Origin: UBA4427 sp046351135 | GTDB lineage: Bacteria > Myxococcota_A > UBA9160 > UBA4427 | DNA: 64,000 bases | Reading direction: 5' to 3' | Assembly (NCBI GenBank): GCA_046351135.1 | Contig: JAXLZA010000007.1 | Location: 62,001-126,000, forward strand | Shown here: positions 53,008 to 61,768 of the stretch, piece after piece | How the letters are laid out: each line of letters opens with the position of its first letter | Numbering within the stretch: the stretch's first letter is position 1 | Made by a program: the position numbers and the translations under genes | The notes under the pieces: generated by a model | Databases searched by the model: none | Told to the model about the DNA's origin: nothing | Seen by the model: the letters and a program-made list of their open reading frames with translations, nothing else

Positions 53008-53093
53008 GGGCCCGGGCTTCGCGCCGGCCAGCCGCTCGCCCGGGTACGGGGCGACTACGGCGGGACGTGCGGGTGATGGGGGACGCGCGGGTG

Positions 53094-54722
53094 TCACTCG
53101 GGCGTGTCGGCCCCATCGCGCCGCGTCAGGATCCAGATCCCGAGGGCCTCGGGATAGCGACGCGGGATCCGATCGATCAGATCGCTCTCGGCCTCGCGCC
53201 AGATCAGGGGGGCCTGCTCGAGGAGCGCGTCGTCGGCGAGATCCTTGAAGCGGGCGACGACGCGGGCCCCGGCCGCCTGCCAATAACATCCGCGCACGGC
53301 GACCGGGCGCCCCGGGAAGAGCGTCTGCAGCGCCTCGAGGCTGTATCCGAAGCGGTAGTGGTGGTCCGTCTCCCAGGCGCGTCGCCGGCGCTCGGGGTCG
53401 GCGCCCGTCCGCTCGTCGGCGTAGGGCACGAGGCAGAAGGTGTAGCGCCGGGCGCCGCGCGTCATGTTCTCGGCGGCCCGGGCGTGGTCTTCGATGTGTT
53501 CGAGGACCTCGACCGAGGCGACGAGGTCGTAGCGCTCCGGCAGCGGCTCGAGGATGTCGTGGCTCGCGCGCTCGAGGTTCGTGATGCCCCAGTCCCGGGC
53601 GAGGGCCATCACCTGGTCCGAGCTCGCCGTGTGCGGGGAGCGGACGTCGGACATCCGGAATCGGACCTTCGGGAACTCGACTGCCAGGGCCAGCTCGGCG
53701 AGGCCCCGCCCGGACCCGATCGAGAGCACGCTCTCGACGCCCTCGGCCGCGAGAAACGCTTCCCGCAGATGGAGATAGCGGAAGTAGCTCCACGATCGGT
53801 AGAAGACGAGCCGGCGCCGCACCTCGCGCAGTCGGGCCTGGGCTTCGGCCTGGCCGGGATCCGTCGGCGACGGGCTCCGGCCCACGGTCGGAGCGGTCGC
53901 GGCCGACTCCCCGGTCCTCGCCAGGACCCAGATGCCCTGCGTCCGCTCGGGCGTGTCCGGCAGGACGTCGGCGACGTCGGCCCGCGCCGCCTCGGCGAGC
54001 TCCCGCGCGCGGGCGCGGATCGAGTCGTCGTCGGCGCCGTCGAGGATCTGGCGCAGGGCGAAGCCGTGCTCGCGGAAATAACAGCCGCGCATCGCCGCGA
54101 CGTCGTCGAAGAGCTTGCGGAAGCGCTCGGGCGAATAGCCGAAGCGATAGTGCTGGTGGCGGGCCCAGGCCCGGCGCGCCTGGCGCGGGTCCGCGAGCGT
54201 CGCGTCGTCGGCGAAGGGGACCAGGCAGAAGACGTACTTGCGCGCGGCGGCCCGCATGTGGGCGATCGCCGCTTCGTCGTCCTCGATGTGCTCGATGACT
54301 TCGACCGAGGCGATCAGGTCGAAGCGCTCTTCGATCGGCCGCGTCACGTCGAGCAGCCCGAACTCGACGTTGGGCAGCTGCCAGGTCCGCGCCCGCTCCT
54401 GGGCCCACTGATAGTTGGGGGTGCGGTCGGACGCGACGTCGGTGATCCGGAAGCGGACGTTCGGGAACTCGAGGGCGAGGGCGAGCTCGGCGAGGCCCCG
54501 GCCGGCGCCGACGGCGAGCACGCTCTTCACGTCCCGCGCGGCGAGGAATCCCTCCCGCAGATGCACGTAGCGCAAGTAGCTCCAGCGCCGCTGGAGCAGG
54601 AGCTGGACGACGAGCTCCTCGAGGCGCGGATCGACGGGACGCGCCGGACCGCCGTCCCGCTCGGGGGCCCCGGCCGGTCGCGTCCAACGCGACACGATGC
54701 GCGCGAGGGCGGGGAGCTTCAT
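53094..54722 (-). CDS. protein with two tandem SAM-methyltransferase domains
   Basis: A 542-residue protein built of two homologous class I methyltransferase units. The first (~40-300) has RWSYLRYVHLREGFLAA then SVLAVGAGRGLAELALALEFP. The second (~310-542) has SWSYFRYLHLREAFLAA then SVLSIGSGRGLAELALAVEFP, plus matching ASVEVxEHIED and RFGYS segments. Both carry the Gly-rich SAM loop, so both may bind SAM. The start is the ATG at 54722, although the nearest GGAGG is distant. It is adjacent to the pyruvyl transferase on the same strand and probably acts on surface glycan. Confidence 0.88.
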   Translation of the reverse strand: MKLPALARIVSRWTRPAGAPERDGGPARPVDPRLEELVVQLLLQRRWSYLRYVHLREGFLAARDVKSVLAVGAGRGLAELALALEFPNVRFRITDVASDRTPNYQWAQERARTWQLPNVEFGLLDVTRPIEERFDLIASVEVIEHIEDDEAAIAHMRAAARKYVFCLVPFADDATLADPRQARRAWARHQHYRFGYSPERFRKLFDDVAAMRGCYFREHGFALRQILDGADDDSIRARARELAEAARADVADVLPDTPERTQGIWVLARTGESAATAPTVGRSPSPTDPGQAEAQARLREVRRRLVFYRSWSYFRYLHLREAFLAAEGVESVLSIGSGRGLAELALAVEFPKVRFRMSDVRSPHTASSDQVMALARDWGITNLERASHDILEPLPERYDLVASVEVLEHIEDHARAAENMTRGARRYTFCLVPYADERTGADPERRRRAWETDHHYRFGYSLEALQTLFPGRPVAVRGCYWQAAGARVVARFKDLADDALLEQAPLIWREAESDLIDRIPRRYPEALGIWILTRRDGADTPE

Positions 54723-54798
54723 GATCGCGGGGCGGCCTCCGGATGCCGGGACGGGGCAGCGCGCGCCCCGTGCGGCCGCCGTACGGTAGCCGACGCGA

Positions 54799-56181
54799 TC
54801 ATGTCGGGTCGCGCGGGCCGGTCTCCGCACCGGGCTCGGCGCGCTCGAGCTCCGCGATCCGGGCCCGCAGGCGGCGTGCCGCGTCGCGGTACGAGGCCTT
54901 CAGCTCCGCCGTCTGCTCCCGCTGGCGCGCGAGCTTGGCCATCTGATCGAGCGTCATCTCGGCCTGATGGACGAGCAGGGCTGCGTGCACCCCGAGCTCC
55001 GCGAGGTCCGCCCGCACGCGCGCCTCGAGCCGCATGCGCGCGTCGGCGCGTCGCTCGGGGCGGGTCGGGGGGCCTGCGAGCGCGGTGCGCAGGCGGGCCC
55101 AATGGCGCTCGAGAGCGGGGGCGACGGTGCGGGCGACCGCGCGCCAGGGCTCGGGCGGGGCCGCCATCAGCTCGGCGAAGCGCTGCTCGGCCATCTCCCA
55201 GTCGCGCAGCAGCCAGTCCGCGAGGCCGTGCTCCGTGAGCAGCCCGCTGAACTTCCCGCCGTCGCCGGGCTCGCGGGCGACGAGCGCCGCCTTCCCGCCG
55301 AAGGCGAGGGCGGTGATCGCGCCGTGCAGCGACGAGCCGAGATAGGCCACCGAGTGGGCGATGCAGGCGGCGAGCTCGCAGAGGCTCCGGGGCTGGTCGA
55401 CGACGAGGGCCGGCCGGCGCATGCGCGCGGCGAGCGCGCGCGCGAGCGCGTCGTCCCCGTGGCAGGCGCCGAGGGCGAGCAGCACGGGCATCGCGCCGGC
55501 CTGCTCGGCGATCCGCTCGATGCGCGCCGCGACGAGCGGAATCTCCTCGCGCAGGTAGCGGGCGTTCGCATGGAAGGCGAGAGTCGGACCGGTCCGCTCG
55601 ATGCCGCGCGCGCGGAAGGCCTCGACGTAGGCGCGCTCGAGCTCGTGGGCCGGGAAGAGCGAAGCGACCTCGAATCCGGTGTCGGGGACGACCGCGACCT
55701 CGCACCGACAGCCGGCCCGGCGCAGCAGCTCGGCGCTGCGCGCGTCACGCACCGAGAGGTAGTCGGCGAGCTCCGTCGCCCAGTCGAGCACCGCCGCCGC
55801 CCGGGGCGCGAAGGCCGATGGCAGCCCGGGCGCGTTCCAGACGAGGGGCACACCGGCCCCGAGTGCGCGGTCGGCGGCGCCGAGCCAGAGCGTCGGATAG
55901 GCCGTCAGGGCCCGGACGGGGGGCGTCGAGTAGGCGGCGAGCGACGACGGGGCGGCGTGGATCAGGTGGCCGCCTCCGACGACGACCCCGGCGAGGGGCC
56001 CCTCGAAGGCCTCGGGCGAGCGGCTCGCGACCGCGCCCGGAATCGGCGGTGGGCCCCCGACCGGCGAGAGGTGGACCAGGGGGCCGAGATCGGCGAGCCG
56101 GGCCTCGAGAATCAACGGGAAGAGCAGGTCGCCGTAGTTGGCGACGTCGAAGGTGCCGTAGTGGAGGATCGGGGCCGACAT
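54799..56181 (-). CDS. polysaccharide pyruvyl transferase family protein
   Basis: A 460-residue protein. The N-terminal HYGTFDVANYGDLLFPLIL (about 7-25) and the C-terminal AYLGSSLHGAITALAFGGKAAL are the conserved ends of the pyruvyl-transferase family, which adds ketal pyruvate from PEP to exopolysaccharides, often creating charged caps. A further ~80-residue Arg/Leu/Ala-rich helical tail (about 370-450) may form a coiled coil or bind a partner. It is read toward the tandem methyltransferase with 76 bp between. Confidence 0.85.
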   Translation of the reverse strand: MSAPILHYGTFDVANYGDLLFPLILEARLADLGPLVHLSPVGGPPPIPGAVASRSPEAFEGPLAGVVVGGGHLIHAAPSSLAAYSTPPVRALTAYPTLWLGAADRALGAGVPLVWNAPGLPSAFAPRAAAVLDWATELADYLSVRDARSAELLRRAGCRCEVAVVPDTGFEVASLFPAHELERAYVEAFRARGIERTGPTLAFHANARYLREEIPLVAARIERIAEQAGAMPVLLALGACHGDDALARALAARMRRPALVVDQPRSLCELAACIAHSVAYLGSSLHGAITALAFGGKAALVAREPGDGGKFSGLLTEHGLADWLLRDWEMAEQRFAELMAAPPEPWRAVARTVAPALERHWARLRTALAGPPTRPERRADARMRLEARVRADLAELGVHAALLVHQAEMTLDQMAKLARQREQTAELKASYRDAARRLRARIAELERAEPGAETGPRDPT

Positions 56182-56280
56182 CCGGGGGCAGGCTAGCCGA
56201 TAGGGGAGGGGCTACAGGACCCGAGCCCGATCGCGTAGCATCGGGCGGGTCCGGCGGGCGGCGATCGATCCGCTCCACCG

Positions 56281-56308
56281 ACCCGGACGATCCGCACGAC
56301 CCGCACGA
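56281..56308 (+). repeat. three tandem 9-bp repeats before a start codon
   Basis: ACCCGGACG, ATCCGCACG and ACCCGCACG (56281-56307) lie in tandem directly upstream of the ribosome site of the gene at 56318. They are similar in type to the nonamers at 51990, also placed just before a start codon. Confidence 0.55.
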
Positions 56309-56317
56309 GGGAATCCC

Positions 56318-56800
56318 ATGAACGCGAATGCCGCCGTCTCCGAACCGATGAGCCAGCTCGAGATCCGCAAGGGCGCGGACGCCAGCCTCGACGTCGGCGG
56401 GCTGCGCTTCGTCGCCTGCCGCCGCGAGGTCGACGTGGTCGACGGCGGGATCACGCTCTACGTGAACGGCGCGCTGCCGGGCGAGGAGCGCGAGCTGCTG
56501 CGCTTCGATCTCTTCCGCAACCGCCCCCACTTCCACGTCCCCGCCGAGAACGCGGACGAGACGGAGATCCCGCCCTCGAGCGCCGAGGGCGTGCGGTCCT
56601 TCGTGATCGATCTGCTGACGCGCCGCGCGGGCGAGCTCGTCGGCGAGGCCGGCCATCCCGCGCTGCGCGATCGCCTCGACGCGGCCGCCATCGCGTCCGC
56701 GGGGCCCGCCCTGAACCGCCTGCTCGACGGGCTCGCCGAGCCGACGGAGATCTCCTACTTCCCGATCCCGACCGCGAAGCTCGAGGCGCTCCGGGGCTAG
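56318..56800 (+). CDS. hypothetical protein
   Basis: A 160-residue soluble protein without signal or membrane segment. The N-terminal half is beta-rich (LRFVACRREVDVVDGGITLYV, LLRFDLFRNRPHFHVPAEN); the C-terminal half is helical (LLTRRAGELVGEAG, ALNRLLDGL) and ends with SYFPIPTAKLEALRG. I do not recognise it. The likely ribosome site is GAGGGAA. It overlaps the converging rluF by 4 bp. Confidence 0.7.
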   Translation: MNANAAVSEPMSQLEIRKGADASLDVGGLRFVACRREVDVVDGGITLYVNGALPGEERELLRFDLFRNRPHFHVPAENADETEIPPSSAEGVRSFVIDLLTRRAGELVGEAGHPALRDRLDAAAIASAGPALNRLLDGLAEPTEISYFPIPTAKLEALRG

Positions 56801-57513
56801 TCGGCGCCCGGATCCGCGACCGCGCGGCCGCAGCGCCGGTGGAGCTCGCGGACCTCCTCGGCCGTCAGGTCGCGCCACTCGCCGAGCTCGAGGCCCTCGA
56901 GCAGGACGTGCATGATCCGGATCCGCACGAGCCGCCGCACGCGGTAGCCGAGGGCCTCGCACATCCGCCGGATCTGTCGGTTGAGGCCCTGGGTCAGCAC
57001 GATCCGGAAGACCTGCTTCGATACCCGCTCGGCGACGCACGGGCGCGTCCGGGTCCCGAGGATCTCGACCCCGCTCCGCATCGCCTCGAGGAACTCCGGC
57101 GTGACGGGCCGGTCGACGGTGACGACGTACTCCTTCTCGTGGGCGTGCTCGGCGCGCAGGATCTCGTTGACGATGTCGCCGTCGTTGGTGAGCAGGATCA
57201 GCCCTTCGGAGTCCTTGTCGAGGCGACCGATCGGGAAGATCCGCTGCGGGTGGTCGACGTAGTCGACGATGTTGCCGGCGACCGAGCGCTCGGTCGTGCA
57301 GGTGATGCCGGTCGGCTTGTGGAGGGCGATGTAGACCACCGGATTGCGGGCGCCCACGGGCTCGCCGTCGACGGTGACGCGGTCGCCCGGCTCGACCTGG
57401 CTGCCCAGCGTCGCCGGGCGGCCGTTGATCGCCACGCGGCCCGCCTCGATCCAGGCATCCGCCTCGCGGCGCGAGCAGACCCCCGACTCGCTGATGAACT
57501 TGTTGATGCGCAT
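56797..57513 (-). CDS. rluF: 23S rRNA pseudouridine synthase RluF-like
   Basis: Modifies a uridine of 23S rRNA to pseudouridine. 238 residues. N-terminal S4 RNA-binding domain (RINKFISESGVCSRREADAWI, AINGRPATLGSQV), then the RsuA/RluB/E/F catalytic motif GRLDKDSEGLILLTN with the catalytic Asp at about residue 100, and the C-terminal GLNRQIRRMCEALGY. The string of similarities (INKFISE, ATLGxQVxPGD, EILGT) matches Escherichia coli RluF more than RluB or RluE. Confidence 0.93.
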   Translation of the reverse strand: MRINKFISESGVCSRREADAWIEAGRVAINGRPATLGSQVEPGDRVTVDGEPVGARNPVVYIALHKPTGITCTTERSVAGNIVDYVDHPQRIFPIGRLDKDSEGLILLTNDGDIVNEILRAEHAHEKEYVVTVDRPVTPEFLEAMRSGVEILGTRTRPCVAERVSKQVFRIVLTQGLNRQIRRMCEALGYRVRRLVRIRIMHVLLEGLELGEWRDLTAEEVRELHRRCGRAVADPGAD

Positions 57514-57567
57514 GCACCGTCTTGTAGCGCGGGGAGGGGACGCGCTCGACTGCTACGCTGCGCGCCG

Positions 57568-58800
57568 ATGCCGACCGCCGCCCCCGAATCGAAGCTGCCC
57601 ATCGTGACGGTCCGGGCCCGCGACGCCCGTCGCCTCGTCGCGGGTCATCCCTGGGTCTTCGACGGGGCGATCGAGTCGGCGCCCCCGGATCTCGTCGACG
57701 GCGCGATCGTCGCCGTCGAGGATCCCGCCCGCCGCCTGCTCGGGATCGGCCCCTGGAACGGCCGGTCCCGGATCCGCGTCCGCCTGCTCGCGCGTCAGCC
57801 CGTCCCGATCGATGCCGACTTCTTCGAGCGCCGGATCCGGGCGGCGCTCGCCGTGCGCGAGCGCCACCTGCCGGCGGCGACCTCCTACCGCCTCGTCAAC
57901 TCCGAGAGCGACGGGCTCCCGGGTCTCGTGGTGGATCGTTACGAAGACGTGCTCGTCCTGCAGATCGCCTCCCTCGGGCTCGATCGGATGAAGGCCGCGA
58001 TCGTCGACGCTCTCGTCCGCGTCTGTGCGCCGCGCGCGATCCTCGAGCGCAGCGACGCCGCCTCGCGCCGCTTCGAGGGCCTCGAGCCCGCGAGCGGCCT
58101 GCTCGCGGGCGAGCTCGAGCAGGCCCGCGCGCTGCCGATCCGGCTCAACGGCCTGCGCTTCGAGGTCGACCTCGAGGCGGGCCACAAGACCGGCCTCTAC
58201 CTCGATCAGCAGCTCAACTACGAGGCGGTCGCCCGGTTCGCCCGGGGCGGGCGGGTGCTCGACTGCTTCAGCTTCCTCGGCGGCTTCGGCCTGCACGCGG
58301 CCCGAGCGGGCGCCGCCCACGTCCGGATGCTCGACCAGAGCGCGGACGCGGTGGCGGCGTCGCTGCGCAACGCGGCGGCGAACGGCCTCGAGGCGCGCTG
58401 CGAGGCCGAGGTCGCGAACGTCTTCGACTGGCTCAAGGCGCGCAGCCGGGCCGAGGTCCGCGAGCGCGAGGCGCCCTTCGACCTGATCGTGCTCGATCCG
58501 CCCTCGTTCACCCGCAGTCGAAGCAGCGTGCCCGACGCGCTGCGCGGCTACAAGGAGATCCATCTGCGGGCGCTGCGGCTGCTGGCGCCGGGCGGGGTGC
58601 TCGCGACGTTCTGCTGCTCGCATCACGTCGACGCCGCGGCCTTCCTGTCGGCGATCCAGGCGGCGGCGTTCGACGCGCGGGTGGTGCTGCGGCGCGTGGC
58701 CTGTTATGCGCAGTCGCCGGACCACCCGGTGATCCCGTCGATTCCGGAGACGGAGTACCTGAAGGGGTTCGCGTTCGAGAAGGTCGACGAGGCCGTCTGA
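57568..58800 (+). CDS. rlmI: 23S rRNA m5C methyltransferase RlmI-like
   Basis: A 410-residue rRNA large-subunit methyltransferase. N-terminal PUA domain (TVRARDARRLVAGHPWVFDGAI, about 14-35), the EEHEAD-like middle (SYRLVNSESDGLPGLVVDRY, about 107), DLEAGHKTGLYLDQQLNY (about 202-219), SAM motif LDCFSFLGGFGLHAA (about 231-245), and catalytic FDLIVLDPPSFTRS (about 305-318) with the Cys pair region FCCSHHV. Divergent from rluF across 54 bp, so two ribosome modification genes share a promoter region. Confidence 0.93.
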   Translation: MPTAAPESKLPIVTVRARDARRLVAGHPWVFDGAIESAPPDLVDGAIVAVEDPARRLLGIGPWNGRSRIRVRLLARQPVPIDADFFERRIRAALAVRERHLPAATSYRLVNSESDGLPGLVVDRYEDVLVLQIASLGLDRMKAAIVDALVRVCAPRAILERSDAASRRFEGLEPASGLLAGELEQARALPIRLNGLRFEVDLEAGHKTGLYLDQQLNYEAVARFARGGRVLDCFSFLGGFGLHAARAGAAHVRMLDQSADAVAASLRNAAANGLEARCEAEVANVFDWLKARSRAEVREREAPFDLIVLDPPSFTRSRSSVPDALRGYKEIHLRALRLLAPGGVLATFCCSHHVDAAAFLSAIQAAAFDARVVLRRVACYAQSPDHPVIPSIPETEYLKGFAFEKVDEAV

Positions 58801-58806
58801 GGGTCG

Positions 58807-58868
58807 CGCGCGGGCGGCGACGGAGACCGACGCGCGGGCGGCGACGGAGACCGACGCGCGGACGGCGG
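58807..58868 (+). repeat. 24-bp tandem repeat, about 2.6 copies
   Basis: Two exact 24-bp copies (58807-58830 and 58831-58854) and a partial third with two mismatches lie between the rlmI stop and the metallo-beta-lactamase gene. No coding function is apparent; it may be a slippage product. Confidence 0.85.
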
Positions 58869-58916
58869 CGAGGGGCGCCGCGCGGGCCGCCGGACGGCGC
58901 AGACGGGGGAACGGTC

Positions 58917-59984
58917 ATGCGGAAGCGAACGATCGGGATTCTCGGGCTGGTGGCCCTGCTCGGCGGGATCTGGAGCTGCCGGGCGCCGATCGCGCTGCGG
59001 GTGATGGATCGGGGGCTGGCGCGGACCATGCGCGCCGATCCGATCGCCGCGCTGCCCGATGGGCTCCACGTGCTGCTCTGCGGCGCCGGCGGGCCGCTGC
59101 CGGATCCGGTGCGCTCGGGGCCGTGCGCCGCCGTCGTCGCCGGCGGATCGATGGTCGTCGTCGACGCCGGGACCGGGGGTGCGCGCAACCTGCAGCGCCT
59201 GGGCTTCGTGCCCGGGCGGGTCGATGCCCTCTTCCTGACCCACTTCCACTCCGACCACATCGACGGCCTGGGCGAGCTCGCGATGCTGCGCTGGACCGGC
59301 GGCAGCCGGACGGCGCCGCTCCCGGTCCACGGACCGGAGGGCGTCGAGGAGATCGTCGCGGGCTTCACGCAGGCTTATCGGCGGGATGCCGGCTACCGCG
59401 TCGCCCACCACGGAGCCGAGACCGTGCCGCCTTCGGGCGCGGGCCTGCTCGCCGTCGCGTTCCCGGTGCCGGCCGAGGGCGAGGCGCCGGTCGTGTACGC
59501 GGCGAACGGCCTCGAGGTCCGGGCCTTCGTCGTCGACCACGCGCCGGTCGAGCCCGCCGTCGGCTACCGCTTCGACTACGGCGGCCGCTCGGTCGTCGTC
59601 AGCGGGGACACCGCGAAGTCCACCAACCTCGAGGCGAGGGCGAAGGGCGTCGACCTGCTCGTCCACGAGGCCCTTTCGCCGGAGCTCGTCGGCCGCCTCC
59701 ACGCGGCGGCGCGCGACGCCGGTCGCGCGAACCTCGCGAAGATCACCGCCGACATCCCCGACTATCACACCAGCCCGGTCGAAGCGGCGCAGATCGCCCA
59801 GGCGGCCGGCGTCGGTCATCTGCTCTTCTACCACGTGGTGCCGCCGCTGCCGGTGCCCGGGCTCGACCAGGTCTTCCTGTCGGGCGTCTCGAAGGCCTAC
59901 GACGGCGAGGTCACCCTCGGCCGCGACGGGACCCTCGTCTCGCTCCCGAGCGGGAGCGACGGAATCGAGGTCGACGAGCGATGA
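58917..59984 (+). CDS. metallo-beta-lactamase fold hydrolase
   Basis: A 355-residue zinc hydrolase with an N-terminal membrane anchor or signal (GILGLVALLGGIWS). The metal motif is THFHSDHIDG with His109, His111, Asp113 and His114; further ligands lie in VDHAPVEPAVGY, SGDTAKS and LFYHVVPPLP. The motif order resembles the RNase Z/arylsulfatase-type MBL branch. A periplasmic or membrane-anchored ester or phosphoester hydrolase is likely; the substrate is unknown. The SGNH gene starts 10 bp later. Confidence 0.9.
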   Translation: MRKRTIGILGLVALLGGIWSCRAPIALRVMDRGLARTMRADPIAALPDGLHVLLCGAGGPLPDPVRSGPCAAVVAGGSMVVVDAGTGGARNLQRLGFVPGRVDALFLTHFHSDHIDGLGELAMLRWTGGSRTAPLPVHGPEGVEEIVAGFTQAYRRDAGYRVAHHGAETVPPSGAGLLAVAFPVPAEGEAPVVYAANGLEVRAFVVDHAPVEPAVGYRFDYGGRSVVVSGDTAKSTNLEARAKGVDLLVHEALSPELVGRLHAAARDAGRANLAKITADIPDYHTSPVEAAQIAQAAGVGHLLFYHVVPPLPVPGLDQVFLSGVSKAYDGEVTLGRDGTLVSLPSGSDGIEVDER

Positions 59985-59994
59985 GGGAGGACGC

Positions 59995-61257
59995 ATGACG
60001 GCGGTGCGCGACGGTCGGCGCGGGCGGCGGATCGCGGTCCGGGCGATGGCGCTCGGCCTCGGACTGCTGATCGCCGAGGGCGGGCTCCGGCTCGCCGGCA
60101 TCGCGTATCCCGCCTGGGATCGCCCGACGGCGGGGCTCGGCGAGTGGGGCGTGCCGAACGCCCGCGGCTGGGCCGTCGGGGAGGCGCGGCAGTACGTCGA
60201 GCTCAACGCCGAGGGCGCCCGCGACGTCGACCACGCGGTCGCGAAGCCCCCGGGCGTCCACCGCGTCGTCGTGCTCGGCGACTCCTACGCCGCCGCCTAC
60301 GAGGTCGAGCAGCAGCAGGCGTTCTGGGCCGTCGCCGGGCGCGAGCTCGCGAGCTGTCCGGCGACGGCCGGGCGGCGCGTCGAGATGATCAACCTCTCGA
60401 AGCGCGGCTTCGGCACCGCCGAGGAGCTGCTCGTCTGGCGCAAGCTCGGGGCGAAGTACGCGCCGGATCAGGTCGTGCTCGCGTTCTACACGGGCAACGA
60501 CTTCCGCAACAACAGCCCGGAGCTCAAGGCGTCGGGGCGGCCCTATTTCCGGATCGAGGGCGACGCGCTCGTGCTCGACGAGTCCTACGCCGCGGATCCC
60601 GCCTATCAGCGCTGGATCGGCTGGCCGGGGGATCTCTGGTACGGGCTCGTGCGCCACGTGCGGCTCGTGCAGGTCGTGCGCCACGTGCGGCGGCAGGTGA
60701 AGGCGATGCTCGAGACGATGGAGGCGCGCCGCAAGGCGGGCGAGGGGGGCGCGGGCGGCGAGGCGGGGGTCGACGAGGCGATCTACCGGGAGCCGCAGGA
60801 CGCCGCCTGGCAGTCGGCGTGGAGCCTCAGCGAGCGGCTCGTCGAGGCGATGCGGGACGAGGTCGAGTCGACGGGGGCGGGCTTCGTCTTCATGACGCTG
60901 TCGACCGCGGCCCAGGTCCATCCCGATCCGAGCGTGCGCGCCGCGACGGCGAAGCGCGTCGGGGCGCCGGACCTGTTGCTTCCGGAGCGGCGCTTCGAGG
61001 CGTTCGCCCGGACGCGGGGGATCCGCTGGATCTCGCCGATTCCGGAGCTGCTCGCCGAGGCGGAGTCGAGCGGCGAGTGCGTCCATGGCTTTCCGGGCCC
61101 CTGGTCCTGTCAGGGCCACTGGAACGCCACCGGCCACCGCATCGCCGGCGAGGTCCTCGCGCGCGCTCTCTGCGGCGCGCTGCACGAGGACCCTGCGCCG
61201 GTCGATCAGGCCTCGAGCCGGAGCCCCGCGTCGATCGAGCGCGCGAGCCGCCCGTAG
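59995..61257 (+). CDS. SGNH/GDSL hydrolase family protein
   Basis: A 420-residue protein. Good ribosome site (GAGGGAGG). The N-terminal membrane anchor (AVRAMALGLGLLIAEGGLRLAG) is followed by the SGNH core: VVVLGDSYAAAYEV with candidate nucleophile Ser97, block III FYTGNDFRNN, and block V GHWNATGHRIAGEVLA with the catalytic His. Such envelope-anchored members often deacetylate or acetylate glycans. A helical insertion (about 225-290) is unusual. The 3' end overlaps the opposing TolQ-like gene by 52 bp. Confidence 0.88.
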   Translation: MTAVRDGRRGRRIAVRAMALGLGLLIAEGGLRLAGIAYPAWDRPTAGLGEWGVPNARGWAVGEARQYVELNAEGARDVDHAVAKPPGVHRVVVLGDSYAAAYEVEQQQAFWAVAGRELASCPATAGRRVEMINLSKRGFGTAEELLVWRKLGAKYAPDQVVLAFYTGNDFRNNSPELKASGRPYFRIEGDALVLDESYAADPAYQRWIGWPGDLWYGLVRHVRLVQVVRHVRRQVKAMLETMEARRKAGEGGAGGEAGVDEAIYREPQDAAWQSAWSLSERLVEAMRDEVESTGAGFVFMTLSTAAQVHPDPSVRAATAKRVGAPDLLLPERRFEAFARTRGIRWISPIPELLAEAESSGECVHGFPGPWSCQGHWNATGHRIAGEVLARALCGALHEDPAPVDQASSRSPASIERASRP

Positions 61258-61766
61258 AGGTGGATCTTCAGGCTCTCGAGGATCGCGTAGCCGATCAGCG
61301 CGAAGATCGTCGAGGACAGCGCCATCGCGAGGCCGCCGAGCTGCAGCATCGCGTGGGACGCGTGCATCGAGTAGAGCATCAGCGCGAGACCGCAGACCGT
61401 CCCGATGAAGCCGATCGGCGGGAGCAGGTTCGAGTACATCGAGATCGGCTCCGCGAAGCTCGACTCGTACTCCTCGACGACCAGCTGCTTCGCCGCGTCC
61501 CGCACGAAGGCGTCGGGCTCGGCCGGCGCCGTCCCCGCCGCGGCCGCGCGCACCTCGCGGATCAGCTCCGCGATGCGCCCGCCGACGCCGGCCGCGCCGC
61601 GCTCGGGGGAGGGCACGCGGGTCGCCGCCCGCGCGCGCCAGCAGAGCAGGGCGCCGTGCATGAGCGGCCACCAGACCGCCAGCAGCGAGATCAGCGAGAC
61701 CGCGAGGGTCACCTGCGCCGCCCCGTTGCTCACGTCGAGCAGGCCCGAGAACATCGACTGGTCCAT
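61206..61766 (-). CDS. second MotA/TolQ/ExbB-like protein
   Basis: A 186-residue membrane protein. The first membrane segment is at about 15-42; after a soluble Ala-rich loop come the two C-terminal segments LLPPIGFIGTVCGLALML (about 115-132) and LGGLAMALSSTIFALIGYAIL, the TolQ/ExbB signature. GGGAGAG precedes the ATG at 61766, which overlaps the tail of the lipoprotein gene. No ExbD gene is visible on either side within the window. Its last 17 codons are antisense to the end of the SGNH gene. Confidence 0.85.
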   Translation of the reverse strand: MDQSMFSGLLDVSNGAAQVTLAVSLISLLAVWWPLMHGALLCWRARAATRVPSPERGAAGVGGRIAELIREVRAAAAGTAPAEPDAFVRDAAKQLVVEEYESSFAEPISMYSNLLPPIGFIGTVCGLALMLYSMHASHAMLQLGGLAMALSSTIFALIGYAILESLKIHLYGRLARSIDAGLRLEA

Positions 61767-61768
61767 CT

